A model generated the notes under the pieces. The model was given only the letters and a program-made list of their open reading frames with translations, ran no database searches and had not been told where the DNA came from. Made by a program: the position numbers and the translations under genes. Shown one piece after another: positions 19,130 through 25,643 of a DNA stretch of 30,252 nt. The stretch spans positions 1 through 30,252 of the IMG/VR virus record IMGVR_UViG_3300030090_002335. One strand, given 5' to 3'. The DNA comes from a virus. Within the stretch, counting starts at the first letter, position 1; every line of letters begins with the position of its first letter.

Positions 19130-19552
19130 TTATTTTTTATTTATTTGTTCATTTTTTTTTGACGATCCTCCAAAGAAGAAGTCGACAACTGTATTAACTT
19201 TAGCGCTCATAGCACCGAATATCGTTGAGATGAAACTAATTTCAAACTCACCTAAGTCTATGTCTTTCATTACAAAAACTTTAAACATCATAAAACTTAG
19301 TCCAAAGTACGCAGCAGTAAATAACGTTGCAAGTACTTTTTGAATAAACGCGTCGTCTTTGTACATATCTCTAGCGCTCTTTCTGTCTTCGACTTCTTTC
19401 GCGAAGGCTTCTTTTTCAGCTTCAAGTAATAATCCTTTGAGAGCGAGCTTAGCTTCATCTCTCTCTTTGTCTGTTGTAATAACCTTATCAAGTATTCCTT
19501 CTGCATTGTTAACTACTTTACTGAATAAACTTCCAATTACATTTCCTATCAT
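19130..19552 (-). CDS. Holin-like membrane protein
   Basis: A 140-residue protein with an N-terminal amphipathic helix, a charged middle region containing EVEDRKSARDMYKDD (about residues 53-67), and two hydrophobic segments (about 73-95, VLATLFTAAYFGLSFMMFKV; and 104-127, ending in DFFFGGSS). The DRKSARDM element followed by two membrane spans and FFFGSS matches what I know of the GTA/3TM phage holin family. Such holins gather in the inner membrane and time lysis by releasing the endolysin. No endolysin gene is recognised in this window. The gene overlaps its upstream neighbour by 4 bases. Confidence 0.75.
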   Translation of the reverse strand: MIGNVIGSLFSKVVNNAEGILDKVITTDKERDEAKLALKGLLLEAEKEAFAKEVEDRKSARDMYKDDAFIQKVLATLFTAAYFGLSFMMFKVFVMKDIDLGEFEISFISTIFGAMSAKVNTVVDFFFGGSSKKNEQINKK

Positions 19553-19989
19553 CGTTCATTATCTTTTATCATATCATCGATAGACTTATTCATTACCTTA
19601 TCGGTGTATGATTTGTTATTAAAAAAAACACTCTTTTCTGATGTTGGTAAATCTTCTTCACCTAAGAGTATTCTATATATTCTACTTATTAAGTGCGAAC
19701 ACTTAAAGGAGGTTTTGAATACAGAGTATTTGATGGTTGTTCTGTTTCTGTGTCTCCATGCTTCGATCCAACCATTCCTCCTTAATTTTTCCCAACGATT
19801 CTTATCCCAACTCATTGTGTAAGTACCGTCGATAAATTCTTGACGCGTAAATCTTTTTTTACAGTCTAAATAAATTAATAATTCAAGATCAGCGTCTGTT
19901 AACCCGTAAGTTTTACAGGCCCATTTTCTAACGAGCCTGTAATACTTAAGGATTTGTAAGTCACGTAAATCATGACTTGTTAATCTCAT
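19549..19989 (-). CDS. Winged-helix-like DNA-binding protein
   Basis: A 146-residue basic protein. Residues about 10-90 read as a winged helix-turn-helix: helices around YGLTDADLELLIYLD and FTRQEFIDGTYTMSWDKNRW, then the recognition-like LRRNGWIEAWRHRNRTT and a wing strand TIKYSVF. The pattern resembles MarR-type domains, and I recall a close relative in many marine flavophages. The last 50 residues are charged and probably extended. It lies in the late module and overlaps the holin gene, so it could regulate late transcription or lysis timing. A purely structural role cannot be excluded. Confidence 0.6.
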   Translation of the reverse strand: MRLTSHDLRDLQILKYYRLVRKWACKTYGLTDADLELLIYLDCKKRFTRQEFIDGTYTMSWDKNRWEKLRRNGWIEAWRHRNRTTIKYSVFKTSFKCSHLISRIYRILLGEEDLPTSEKSVFFNNKSYTDKVMNKSIDDMIKDNER

Positions 19990-19996
19990 CTAACTA

Positions 19997-20365
19997 TTAG
20001 TTATCTGGATTAGTGTCATCATCAGCTGTTTTTATGATTACTGCTGAAATGTCACTGTGAATAAATTTACTGTTGTTCATGTCGGCTATAACAATCATAG
20101 GATTGTTTATCGCATTAGCGCTAGCAATAGCACCACATATAGCTTCAGCAACTTCTTTATATTTACCTGAAGTGTAAGTTAGCTCAACGTAGTTCTTTGT
20201 AGAATCTGCGTCTGTACCTTCTAAAATTCTAGGATTTTTAAAATAAAGGTTGCAAGTTCCAGCTGCTGTAGCATTTATACCTATAACAGCATCAGCTGGT
20301 ATAACCATATTATCAGCTGCAGCATCAGCACCACCAGCGTCTGCAAAATATAAAAATTTTTTCAT
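19997..20365 (-). CDS. Small virion-type protein of unknown function
   Basis: A 122-residue protein starting MKKFLYFADAGGADAAADNM, with VIGINATAAGTCNLYFKN and AEAICGAIASANAINNPMIV. It is Ala/Asp/Gly-rich, has no membrane segment and has the look of a small capsid decoration or appendage protein. I recall proteins with the same start in marine phages. It has its own 117-base upstream spacer containing a tandem repeat, unlike the tightly packed genes around it, so it may be separately regulated. Function is not known. Confidence 0.6.
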   Translation of the reverse strand: MKKFLYFADAGGADAAADNMVIPADAVIGINATAAGTCNLYFKNPRILEGTDADSTKNYVELTYTSGKYKEVAEAICGAIASANAINNPMIVIADMNNSKFIHSDISAVIIKTADDDTNPDN

Positions 20366-20409
20366 TATTTAAATTTTTAAGATTAATAATTAATTGATTT
20401 TGATTCTAA

Positions 20410-20437
20410 GTTTATTGTTTATGGTTTATAGTTTATG
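20410..20437. repeat. Four tandem 7-bp repeats (GTTTATN)
   Basis: Four consecutive units GTTTATT, GTTTATG, GTTTATA and GTTTATG lie in the spacer between groES and the following late gene. They would be in the 5' leader or promoter region of the gene starting at 20365. Confidence 0.75.
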
Positions 20438-20450
20438 TATAATCTACTTT

Positions 20451-20485
20451 AATAGTAATTACACGTTTTTACTAAATAGTAATTA
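20451..20485. repeat. Direct repeat of 11 bp, AATAGTAATTA
   Basis: Identical 11-bp copies occupy 20451-20461 and 20475-20485, about two helical turns apart; the second overlaps the groES stop codon. They could be a paired protein-binding site or chance in AT-rich DNA. Confidence 0.45.
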
Positions 20486-20740
20486 TTCTACTATAACTAT
20501 ATCTCTAGCCCTTATAACTCGATACATATCATCATTATAAGCTATATCATGACCAGCAATACCATCATAATAAACACTATCACCTTTTTTAACAATAGGT
20601 ACATCATTACCTACAGATATAATGTTTGCTTTTCTATATCTATTAGTCTCATCTGTTTTGTCAGTTAGTATTAAGCCACCAACCTTCTTTGGACCTTCTT
20701 TTTTCTTATCTACTATTACGTAATCGTTAACTGCTTGCAT
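20483..20740 (-). CDS. groES: Co-chaperonin GroES
   Basis: An 85-residue protein, slightly shorter than the usual 95-100, that would form the lid of the chaperonin. The order of elements is canonical: an N-terminal strand NDYVIVDKK, a mobile-loop region PKKVGGLILTDKTDE with the hydrophobic Leu-Ile-Leu triplet that docks on GroEL (about residues 23-25), then ANIISVGND, VKKGDSVYYDGIAGHD and a final YRVIRARDIVIVE. All key features of the family are present, so it should be functional. It begins inside groEL (14-base overlap), so translation of the two is probably coupled. Phage co-chaperonins such as T4 gp31 allow folding of capsid protein. Confidence 0.9.
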   Translation of the reverse strand: MQAVNDYVIVDKKKEGPKKVGGLILTDKTDETNRYRKANIISVGNDVPIVKKGDSVYYDGIAGHDIAYNDDMYRVIRARDIVIVE

Positions 20741-22292
20741 TTTCTACTCTTATATTTGAAATTACACAATCTGCTGACATCACAGTTAAAGCTACACTCA
20801 CAGCATTTTTAAGTGCAGATTTAGTTACAAGTACTGGATCGATAATACCTTCGTCAATCATTTTAACAAACTTACCGTTTACAACATTGCAGCCATAACC
20901 CTCTTTCATGTTAAGATTAAGTTTTAATCCGGCATTGTCCATTATAGTTTCAAATGGTGCAGATAAAGCATTTAACAATACCTTACCAGCATCGCTGGTC
21001 GAAATTTTTTGAGAAGCATTTAACAGTGCTATACCACCTCCTGGTACAATACCTTCTTGCAACGCAGCTTTAGTAGCGTATATAGCATCTTCAACTCGAT
21101 CTTTCTTTTCTTTAAGTTCTACTTTAGAATTAGCACCAACCTTTATAACACCAACACTACCAGATAACATAGCTAGTCTATCTTCTAGTTTCTTTTTAAT
21201 AAAACCGTTTTGCTCTTCAGCTAAATGTTTATTTAACTCATCTATTCTATCTTCAATACCATCGGTCATACCTTCTAGTGTTAATATGGTTTGTTTATCA
21301 TCTGTTACAGAAAACTCAGCTTCACCTAAATGTTCAGGCTTCATTAAATCTAAATCATCACCAAGCTCTTCATTTAATACTGTAGCACCTGTTAGTATGG
21401 CTAAATCTTCTGTAGCGTCCTTTTTAGTAGGACCAAAGCCAGGTAAATCAATAATGTTTACTTTAATATTACCTTTAACCTTGTTCATCATCAGCGCCGA
21501 CTTTACCTGCTGTGCTACTGGTGCTACAATTAGTAAAGATCGGTTTGATTTTATAACGTGTTCTAATATCTTTTGTATTTTACGTACGTTAGGTATTTCA
21601 GATGAACATACAAGTATTAATGGTTTATCTAGCTCACATGATTGTTTTTCAGTATTAGTTACAAAATGAGGGGATGTTAAACCACATTCTACTTTAACAC
21701 CATCTACGATGTCAACATATGTTTCATCTGATTCACTTTCTTCCATTAATACTACACCTTGATCACCAACCTTGTCATAAGCTTCAGCTATAATAGCACC
21801 CAGCTCTTCATCGTTGTTACAAGATATAGCACTAACAGATTTTAGCATATCACCTTTAACTTCAGTAGCTATATTATTTAAATAGCTAATGACACTATCT
21901 AGTGTTTCGTTTACTCCATCTTTTATTTCTCTGATTGTAAGACCATCTGCGACCGCAGTGTCTACTTGTTTGATTATTGCTTCAGCTAATACTGTAGCAG
22001 TTGTTGTACCATCACCAGCATCTTTAACTGTATTTCTGGCAGCTTCTTTTATGAGTGTTGCACCCATGTTTTCAACCGGATCATATAAGACTACGCTTTC
22101 CGCTACGGTTACACCATCTTTTGTTATGACCGGCTTGCCACGTCCGTCTTCGTAGATAACACATTTACCTGACGCTCCTAATGTGGATTTAACGGCTTGG
22201 GCTAGTTTATTTACTCCTGTGACAACCTTATCTTTAGCTTCACTACCAAAGTTAAGATCCTTCACCAATTCACTTGGTAAGTTATATTCCAT
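20727..22292 (-). CDS. groEL: Chaperonin GroEL, phage-encoded
   Basis: A 521-residue protein collinear with bacterial GroEL (about 548). The ATP site is intact: KSTLGASGKCVI (35-46), the loop DAGDGTTTATV (91-101) and the hydrolysis Asp in RVEDAIYATK (Asp 402, equivalent to E. coli Asp 398), plus PGGG (417-420) and EGIIDP (481-486). The apical domain (about 180-370) is complete. The C-terminus ends without the Gly-Gly-Met tail of bacterial GroEL, and TLGPKG is altered to TLGASG. It is transcribed with groES downstream, the reverse of the usual bacterial groES-groEL order. It probably folds capsid or other large virion proteins. The lack of the tail and the divergence argue against recent acquisition from the host. 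Confidence 0.93.
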   Translation of the reverse strand: MEYNLPSELVKDLNFGSEAKDKVVTGVNKLAQAVKSTLGASGKCVIYEDGRGKPVITKDGVTVAESVVLYDPVENMGATLIKEAARNTVKDAGDGTTTATVLAEAIIKQVDTAVADGLTIREIKDGVNETLDSVISYLNNIATEVKGDMLKSVSAISCNNDEELGAIIAEAYDKVGDQGVVLMEESESDETYVDIVDGVKVECGLTSPHFVTNTEKQSCELDKPLILVCSSEIPNVRKIQKILEHVIKSNRSLLIVAPVAQQVKSALMMNKVKGNIKVNIIDLPGFGPTKKDATEDLAILTGATVLNEELGDDLDLMKPEHLGEAEFSVTDDKQTILTLEGMTDGIEDRIDELNKHLAEEQNGFIKKKLEDRLAMLSGSVGVIKVGANSKVELKEKKDRVEDAIYATKAALQEGIVPGGGIALLNASQKISTSDAGKVLLNALSAPFETIMDNAGLKLNLNMKEGYGCNVVNGKFVKMIDEGIIDPVLVTKSALKNAVSVALTVMSADCVISNIRVENASS

Positions 22293-22301
22293 AATTTATT
22301 T

Positions 22302-22320
22302 GATTTAATTTAATTTAATT
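22302..22320 (-). promoter_or_regulatory. Tandem A/T-rich leader before groEL
   Basis: On the minus strand three TTAAA units and a TCAAA lie about 10-28 bases before the groEL start. There is no Shine-Dalgarno. The layout is like the leader at 18384-18404. Confidence 0.45.
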
Positions 22321-22327
22321 GTATTCA

Positions 22328-22339
22328 ACGCTTAAGCGT
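22328..22339. promoter_or_regulatory. 12-bp perfect palindrome upstream of groEL
   Basis: ACGCTTAAGCGT is a perfect 12-bp palindrome that overlaps the stop codon of the upstream gene and sits 36 bases before the groEL start. It could bind a dimeric regulator. It is too short and loop-less for a good terminator. Confidence 0.35.
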
Positions 22340-23114
22340 CGTCTCCTTCTATTCTTTCTTTCATTCTTTCAAAGGCCATACCAGCACCTAACATTCCACC
22401 AGTAGCTCCTAATATAGAACCTCCTTGACCCATTAGTTTTTTTAATCTCTCTGCTTTTTTCTGTGCTTGACTTCTAGCATCCCCATCTTGCGATTCTCTT
22501 TCTTCACAAGCTTCACAGGCATCAACCATTTGACCTTCACCTCCTTCACCACTACCATCATTAACACCCTCAAACTTTAAAACTTGATCACCTCTTAAAG
22601 CTCTAACACCCATAGATATAGGATTGTTTCTAGCAACATTACCTACTGTTCTTGCTATATTTCTAAAACTACCAAAAAGTTTCATTGGTGAGTCTTCAGA
22701 AAACTCAACTTCCATATTGCCATCTTTATTAGAAACATTGATATCTTTGCTTTCTGCTTTAATAGCTGACTTTTCCCATGGGTGGTCTGGATGGCCCTCG
22801 GGTAATCTACCAGCTGGGCCATCTATAACCTTTTCACCGTCAACGGTTTTTCTTAAGTATATTTTACCTTCCCACTCTACATGGTTATCGCCGTAATTAG
22901 CTCTACCATTTTCCATATCTTTTATATGACCGAGTTCGTGAGATAAAGCTTCTTTAAAAGCCTTTGAATTAACAGGAACTGATTTATCTACAAATATAGA
23001 TCCGTCATTATTAGCTTCAGCTTTTATGCCTTTCTCTAATTTTTTTCTGAATACAGGTGTTTTACCACCAGGTATATTCATTTTACGTCTTTCACTTCCT
23101 AATTTAAATGCCAT
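22332..23114 (-). CDS. Virion-associated protein with an HExxH metallopeptidase-like motif
   Basis: A 260-residue protein. The N-terminus MAFKLGSERRKMNIPGG is followed by a domain (about 20-125) containing ALSHELGHIKDMENG. HELGH (59-63) is an HExxH zinc-peptidase motif on a likely helix, and WEGKIYLRK and HPWEKSAIKAE could supply the third metal ligand. I recall this family in marine phages with the same HExxH helix. The middle has SPMKLFG and basic amphipathic helices, then an acidic Gly-rich linker with CEACEE, and a C-terminal hydrophobic Gly-rich helix (about 228-250). It may be an internal virion protein with peptidase activity. Whether it cleaves anything is untested. Confidence 0.6.
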   Translation of the reverse strand: MAFKLGSERRKMNIPGGKTPVFRKKLEKGIKAEANNDGSIFVDKSVPVNSKAFKEALSHELGHIKDMENGRANYGDNHVEWEGKIYLRKTVDGEKVIDGPAGRLPEGHPDHPWEKSAIKAESKDINVSNKDGNMEVEFSEDSPMKLFGSFRNIARTVGNVARNNPISMGVRALRGDQVLKFEGVNDGSGEGGEGQMVDACEACEERESQDGDARSQAQKKAERLKKLMGQGGSILGATGGMLGAGMAFERMKERIEGDDA

Positions 23115-23115
23115 G

Positions 23116-23409
23116 CTACTTAAAAGTTTTAACTACTTTAGGTCCTTTAATATACTCTAATTTTTTAGAGAAATGCTCAATGCTACTTTCTATAGCTTGT
23201 TCAGCTCCCTCTAGTGTTTCTCTTCTGGTTACATCAACCCATTTGTTTTCATCGTTAGGATCATTTACCTCTGTTTGGTAATATCCATTTGGTAGTTGTG
23301 TAATTCTCCAGTTCTTTTTATCAGATAAATGCTTCCATTCTGAAATTGTTTTCTCTGATACGTTTGGTTCAGAAGTACGCGTAGTACCTCTATAATAAAA
23401 ATAAGTCAT
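23116..23409 (-). CDS. Small protein of unknown function
   Basis: A 97-residue protein with an aromatic N-terminus (MTYFYYRGTTRT), a middle rich in Trp, Asn and Asp, and a C-terminal helix (GAEQAIESSIEHFSKKLEYI). No domain is recognised and no membrane segment or metal motif is present. The reading frame is supported by its length, tight fit between neighbours (one base to the next start) and an A/T-rich leader. It follows the disordered acidic protein gene and precedes the HELGH protein gene, so it may take part in the same virion substructure. Confidence 0.55.
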   Translation of the reverse strand: MTYFYYRGTTRTSEPNVSEKTISEWKHLSDKKNWRITQLPNGYYQTEVNDPNDENKWVDVTRRETLEGAEQAIESSIEHFSKKLEYIKGPKVVKTFK

Positions 23410-23451
23410 ATTGGTTTTTGTTTTATTGGTTATTAATTAATTGGTTTGGGT

Positions 23452-24360
23452 TTATCCCATCCATTCTTTCATACGATTAGTTAGGTTTGACTTTTGTCTT
23501 GCTGTCCACCCAGCTAATTTGTCTCTATTTTGATAAGCATATTTACCTAGCTTGTACATGTCTCTCGCCATCATTATTTGTCCTACACCTGGTACAAGTC
23601 TTGCAGCTCCTTTCAATGCTACTTTAGCTGCTACTTTAGCTGCCGTTTTACCACCTAATTTTTTAGAAGCTTCTTTTACACCCTTTTCAATAGCACCTTG
23701 TTGTATATCTCCTTTTACTTTTTCTTTAGCTAGATTTAAGCTATCAGTGGCAACTGTTCTAGCTGCTTCATCTTCTTGTTGTTTTCTGAAAGCTTCTTCT
23801 TGCATTTCAGATTCAGACTTTACAACTGGTGCAACTTCTGTCGATGCTATGTCTGCTTGTTTTTGTTCAACAGTCTTTTGCTCTGGCGGTGGTGCTACCT
23901 CTTGTTCTTCAGCAACTTTTTCCTCTGGAACTTCCGGTGCACGTCTTTCCTCCGCTTTTTCTTCTGTTGGTAAATCTTCAGCTGGTTGCTCATCTTCTTC
24001 GTCTTCAGCTGGTACTTCAGCTGGTATTTCATCTTCTACTGGCTCTGGTGGTGTTGTACCACCAACTTCTTCACCTCTCTCTTCAGCTTGTGTTGTTTCT
24101 TCTTTTTCATCATCATCATCTTCTTTTAATGGTGATGCAGCTCCTTCCATACCTCCACCAAGATCTTGACTAAGTTTCTTTTGATATTTATCAAACTTAC
24201 CTTTTTCTAGTAATCTTTGTGCTTGTTCATTAGAACGAAAGCCTTTATTCATTGGAGTTGTTTCAACAACAGCTATAGTCAGGTTATCCATTGGCTCGCA
24301 TTGAGCTAATAGACCACCTGACATTTTTGGCTTGTTACCTGATTTTAATTTAAAACCCAT
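23452..24360 (-). CDS. Acidic, mostly disordered protein with a hydrophobic C-terminal helix region
   Basis: A 302-residue protein of three parts. The N-terminal 80 residues include MGFKLKSGNKPKMSGG and end with SPLKEDDDDE. A Glu/Pro/Ala-rich segment (about 80-190) is clearly disordered. The C-terminal third is Lys/Ala/Gly-rich and hydrophobic (KVAAKVALKGAARLVPGVGQ, residues about 242-261), resembling membrane-active amphipathic helices. The N-terminal pattern FKL-x-S-x4-KM and the SPLK element recur in the HELGH protein nearby (SPMK), so both may use the same targeting signal. A role as an internal or ejection protein is an inference from composition. Confidence 0.5.
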   Translation of the reverse strand: MGFKLKSGNKPKMSGGLLAQCEPMDNLTIAVVETTPMNKGFRSNEQAQRLLEKGKFDKYQKKLSQDLGGGMEGAASPLKEDDDDEKEETTQAEERGEEVGGTTPPEPVEDEIPAEVPAEDEEDEQPAEDLPTEEKAEERRAPEVPEEKVAEEQEVAPPPEQKTVEQKQADIASTEVAPVVKSESEMQEEAFRKQQEDEAARTVATDSLNLAKEKVKGDIQQGAIEKGVKEASKKLGGKTAAKVAAKVALKGAARLVPGVGQIMMARDMYKLGKYAYQNRDKLAGWTARQKSNLTNRMKEWMG

Positions 24361-24365
24361 GGTTA

Positions 24366-24839
24366 TTACCCTCTATCGAATCTAAAAAATTCTAAAGTTT
24401 GACCATTTGCTGTTGCTTGAGCGTATATATCTCCACAGTAATCAAATGGGAAGAAAGCAAATTCACCTGGTAATAACGCAAATGTTCTATGAGAATCAGC
24501 ATGTGATCTAGTTAAGTCATCTCCTGTATCATCAAAAGCTGGAGCACTTTCACCTTGGTGTAGTATTCCTACGCATATTGTATCAGTTCCTGATGTCATT
24601 GTGTTTTTCATATATATGAAACATCCATTTGTACCAGGTACAAACGCTGATTCTAATGCACTACCATCTATTATAGTAGTATTAGCTCCTGTGTTTATTG
24701 TAAATATTTCTGACTCAACAGTATCAACTGTTAATGAATCTGTTACAGATAATGACAGGGCAAAACTAAGCGGGCCAGGTAGTGTTGTAGCACTAGCAGC
24801 GTTTGATGTTAGTTGTAAAGTTGGTTTTATTGTTGCCAT
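24366..24839 (-). CDS. First late gene: small virion-type protein
   Basis: A 157-residue protein starting MATIKPTLQLTSNAASATT, rich in Thr, Ser, Ala and Gly with alternating hydrophobic strands, no membrane segment, and a C-terminal LLPGEFAFFPFDYCGDIYAQ. I recall related proteins in marine phages, near structural genes. A beta-sandwich decoration, fibre or tail protein is the likely type. It is the first gene of the minus-strand late module, directly downstream of the G-rich leader region, so its transcript would carry the unusual G-rich sequence if the promoter lies right of 25075. Confidence 0.55.
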   Translation of the reverse strand: MATIKPTLQLTSNAASATTLPGPLSFALSLSVTDSLTVDTVESEIFTINTGANTTIIDGSALESAFVPGTNGCFIYMKNTMTSGTDTICVGILHQGESAPAFDDTGDDLTRSHADSHRTFALLPGEFAFFPFDYCGDIYAQATANGQTLEFFRFDRG

Positions 24840-24870
24840 GTTTTTTCTATTTTAAAGCTTTATTAATTAT

Positions 24871-24885
24871 GCGGTCCGGTACCGC
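24871..24885 (+). other. Short GC hairpin followed by T-run
   Basis: GCGGT and ACCGC pair around a 5-nt loop, followed by TTTT at 24886-24889. It looks like a weak plus-strand terminator but has no upstream plus-strand gene in the window. It may instead be a hairpin in the late leader. Confidence 0.35.
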
Positions 24886-24925
24886 TTTTCCATATTGTAG
24901 ATAATTACATAGTACTTTATATATT

Positions 24926-24953
24926 TACTCCCCGTATTATAAATATAGGAGTA
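24926..24953. repeat. Inverted repeat TACTCC / GGAGTA
   Basis: Six-base arms at 24926-24931 and 24948-24953 flank a 16-bp AT-rich centre, which fits an operator for a dimeric regulator or a hairpin in a late leader. Nothing else in the sequence identifies the ligand. Confidence 0.35.
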
Positions 24954-24980
24954 TAGTGTTGCAACTACTATGCCATACCA

Positions 24981-25074
24981 CCCCCTCCCCCTAAAAAGTG
25001 CATCCCCCCACCGGGCCCCACCTACGCCCCCGCCCCCGGCCCCAGGCTATACCCCTACCGCCGGCCCCCACCCC
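24981..25074 (-). promoter_or_regulatory. C-rich tract with minus-strand G-quadruplex potential
   Basis: Ten runs of four to six C on the plus strand (24981-85, 24987-91, 25004-09, 25016-19, 25027-31, 25033-37, 25040-43, 25052-55, 25065-69, 25071-74) stand out in a genome that is otherwise strongly AT-rich. The minus strand therefore has ten G-runs and could form several G-quadruplexes. Runs this pure are rare in phage coding or random DNA. The tract sits exactly between the divergent modules. Confidence 0.8.
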
Positions 25075-25116
25075 ATTTATTATACCATCGTCATCGTCGT
25101 TTCATTTACACAAATT

Positions 25117-25143
25117 AACTACTACTATTATTCGATAATATAT
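25117..25143 (+). promoter_or_regulatory. Bipartite early motif, copy 1 (diverged first box)
   Basis: AACTACTA, 9 nt, GATAATATAT. The first box is the most diverged of the nine. It precedes the first gene of the early module (start at 25175) by 31 bases. Confidence 0.5.
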
Positions 25144-25174
25144 TTATAATAATAATATAATAAATTAATATACT

Positions 25175-25312
25175 ATGCAGATAATAAATAAAATAACAAA
25201 ACAAGATGTCACTAAAAAATATAATGACATGATGATTAAAGAGATACTTGAAAGCGGTAGAAAGTATTTCGACAGCGACGGCAATGAAGTCACGCTACAA
25301 GATTTAGTATGA
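25175..25312 (+). CDS. Small early protein of unknown function
   Basis: Encodes 45 residues starting MQIINKITKQDVTKKYNDMM, with a C-terminal YFDSDGNEVTLQDLV. It is mixed-charge, probably helical, and matches no family I know. It is the first plus-strand gene after the divergent region and follows motif copy 1. An AT-rich leader and a clean ATG and stop support it, but its small size limits confidence. Small first-expressed phage proteins often bind and inhibit host enzymes; nothing in the sequence says which. Confidence 0.55.
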   Translation: MQIINKITKQDVTKKYNDMMIKEILESGRKYFDSDGNEVTLQDLV

Positions 25313-25385
25313 CAATAGCTTATTACTATATATAACTTATATAGCTAATGTCACACTATAATAATAACAATAATAATTGTGAGCA

Positions 25386-25436
25386 ATGAGAGGTGGCGGA
25401 ATAACTCCTGCAACAAATTATAGTATAAACAAATAA
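25386..25436 (+). CDS. Possible 16-residue peptide
   Basis: A short frame encodes MRGGGITPATNYSINK. It is GC-richer than the surrounding spacer and sits in a gap with no other gene. It may be a real micropeptide or a structured piece of an untranslated RNA. Support is weak. Confidence 0.2.
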   Translation: MRGGGITPATNYSINK

Positions 25437-25452
25437 TATACTTTTACAAAAC

Positions 25453-25479
25453 AAATACGAAGTCGTTTAGATAATATAA
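25453..25479 (+). promoter_or_regulatory. Bipartite early motif, copy 2
   Basis: AAATACGA, 9 nt, GATAATATAA. It is followed at once by an ATG-TAA pair (25480-25485), so that ATG is not a gene start. The same ATGTAACTAA follows copy 3. Confidence 0.7.
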
Positions 25480-25502
25480 ATGTAACTAAAAATAAATACA
25501 AT

Positions 25503-25577
25503 ATGGAATTTTTAATTTTTATAACAATGTACTTAATTGTAAGAATAGCAGAGTATTTTGCAAATGTAAAAAACTAA
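25503..25577 (+). CDS. 24-residue hydrophobic peptide, likely membrane
   Basis: MEFLIFITMYLIVRIAEYFA followed by NVKN. Most of the peptide is one hydrophobic helix, sufficient for a single membrane span with a basic end. It follows motif copy 2 by 23 bases with an A/T-rich leader. Tiny single-span peptides are common early phage products, sometimes acting on the envelope or on superinfection. The frame is too short to be certain. Confidence 0.4.
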   Translation: MEFLIFITMYLIVRIAEYFANVKN

Positions 25578-25588
25578 TTTCACAATGT

Positions 25589-25615
25589 AAATACGAACAA
25601 GTGTAGATAATAATA
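25589..25615 (+). promoter_or_regulatory. Bipartite early motif, copy 3
   Basis: AAATACGA, 9 nt, GATAATAATA. It lies 28 bases upstream of the gene starting at 25644 and shares with copy 2 the ATGTAACTAA just downstream. Confidence 0.7.
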
Positions 25616-25643
25616 ATGTAACTAATATATAAAATAAATAATT

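Larger units (their letters stand above)
24840..25174. other. Divergent intergenic control region
   Basis: 335 bases without a convincing gene separate the minus-strand late module from the plus-strand early module. Contents from left to right are a short GC-rich hairpin (24871-24885), an inverted repeat (24926-24953), an 8-bp palindrome GTTGCAAC (24957-24964), the C-rich tract (24981-25074), a TATAAT on the minus strand (25079-25084) and the first plus-strand bipartite motif (25117-25143). Late and early promoters should both lie here. An origin of replication is also possible. Confidence 0.7.

Noticed and set aside
21286-22155. Plus-strand frames opposite groEL
   Set aside because: groEL is unmistakable on the other strand; these Ser/Thr-rich frames are shadows.
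23552-24173. Long plus-strand reading frames opposite the acidic protein gene
   Set aside because: Their Ser- or Leu/Phe-rich translations are the expected shadows of Glu/Pro/Ala-rich coding on the other strand, with no leader or motif.
24871-24889. Terminator of a plus-strand transcript
   Set aside because: There is no plus-strand gene upstream and the stem is only 5 bp, so I list it only as a hairpin.
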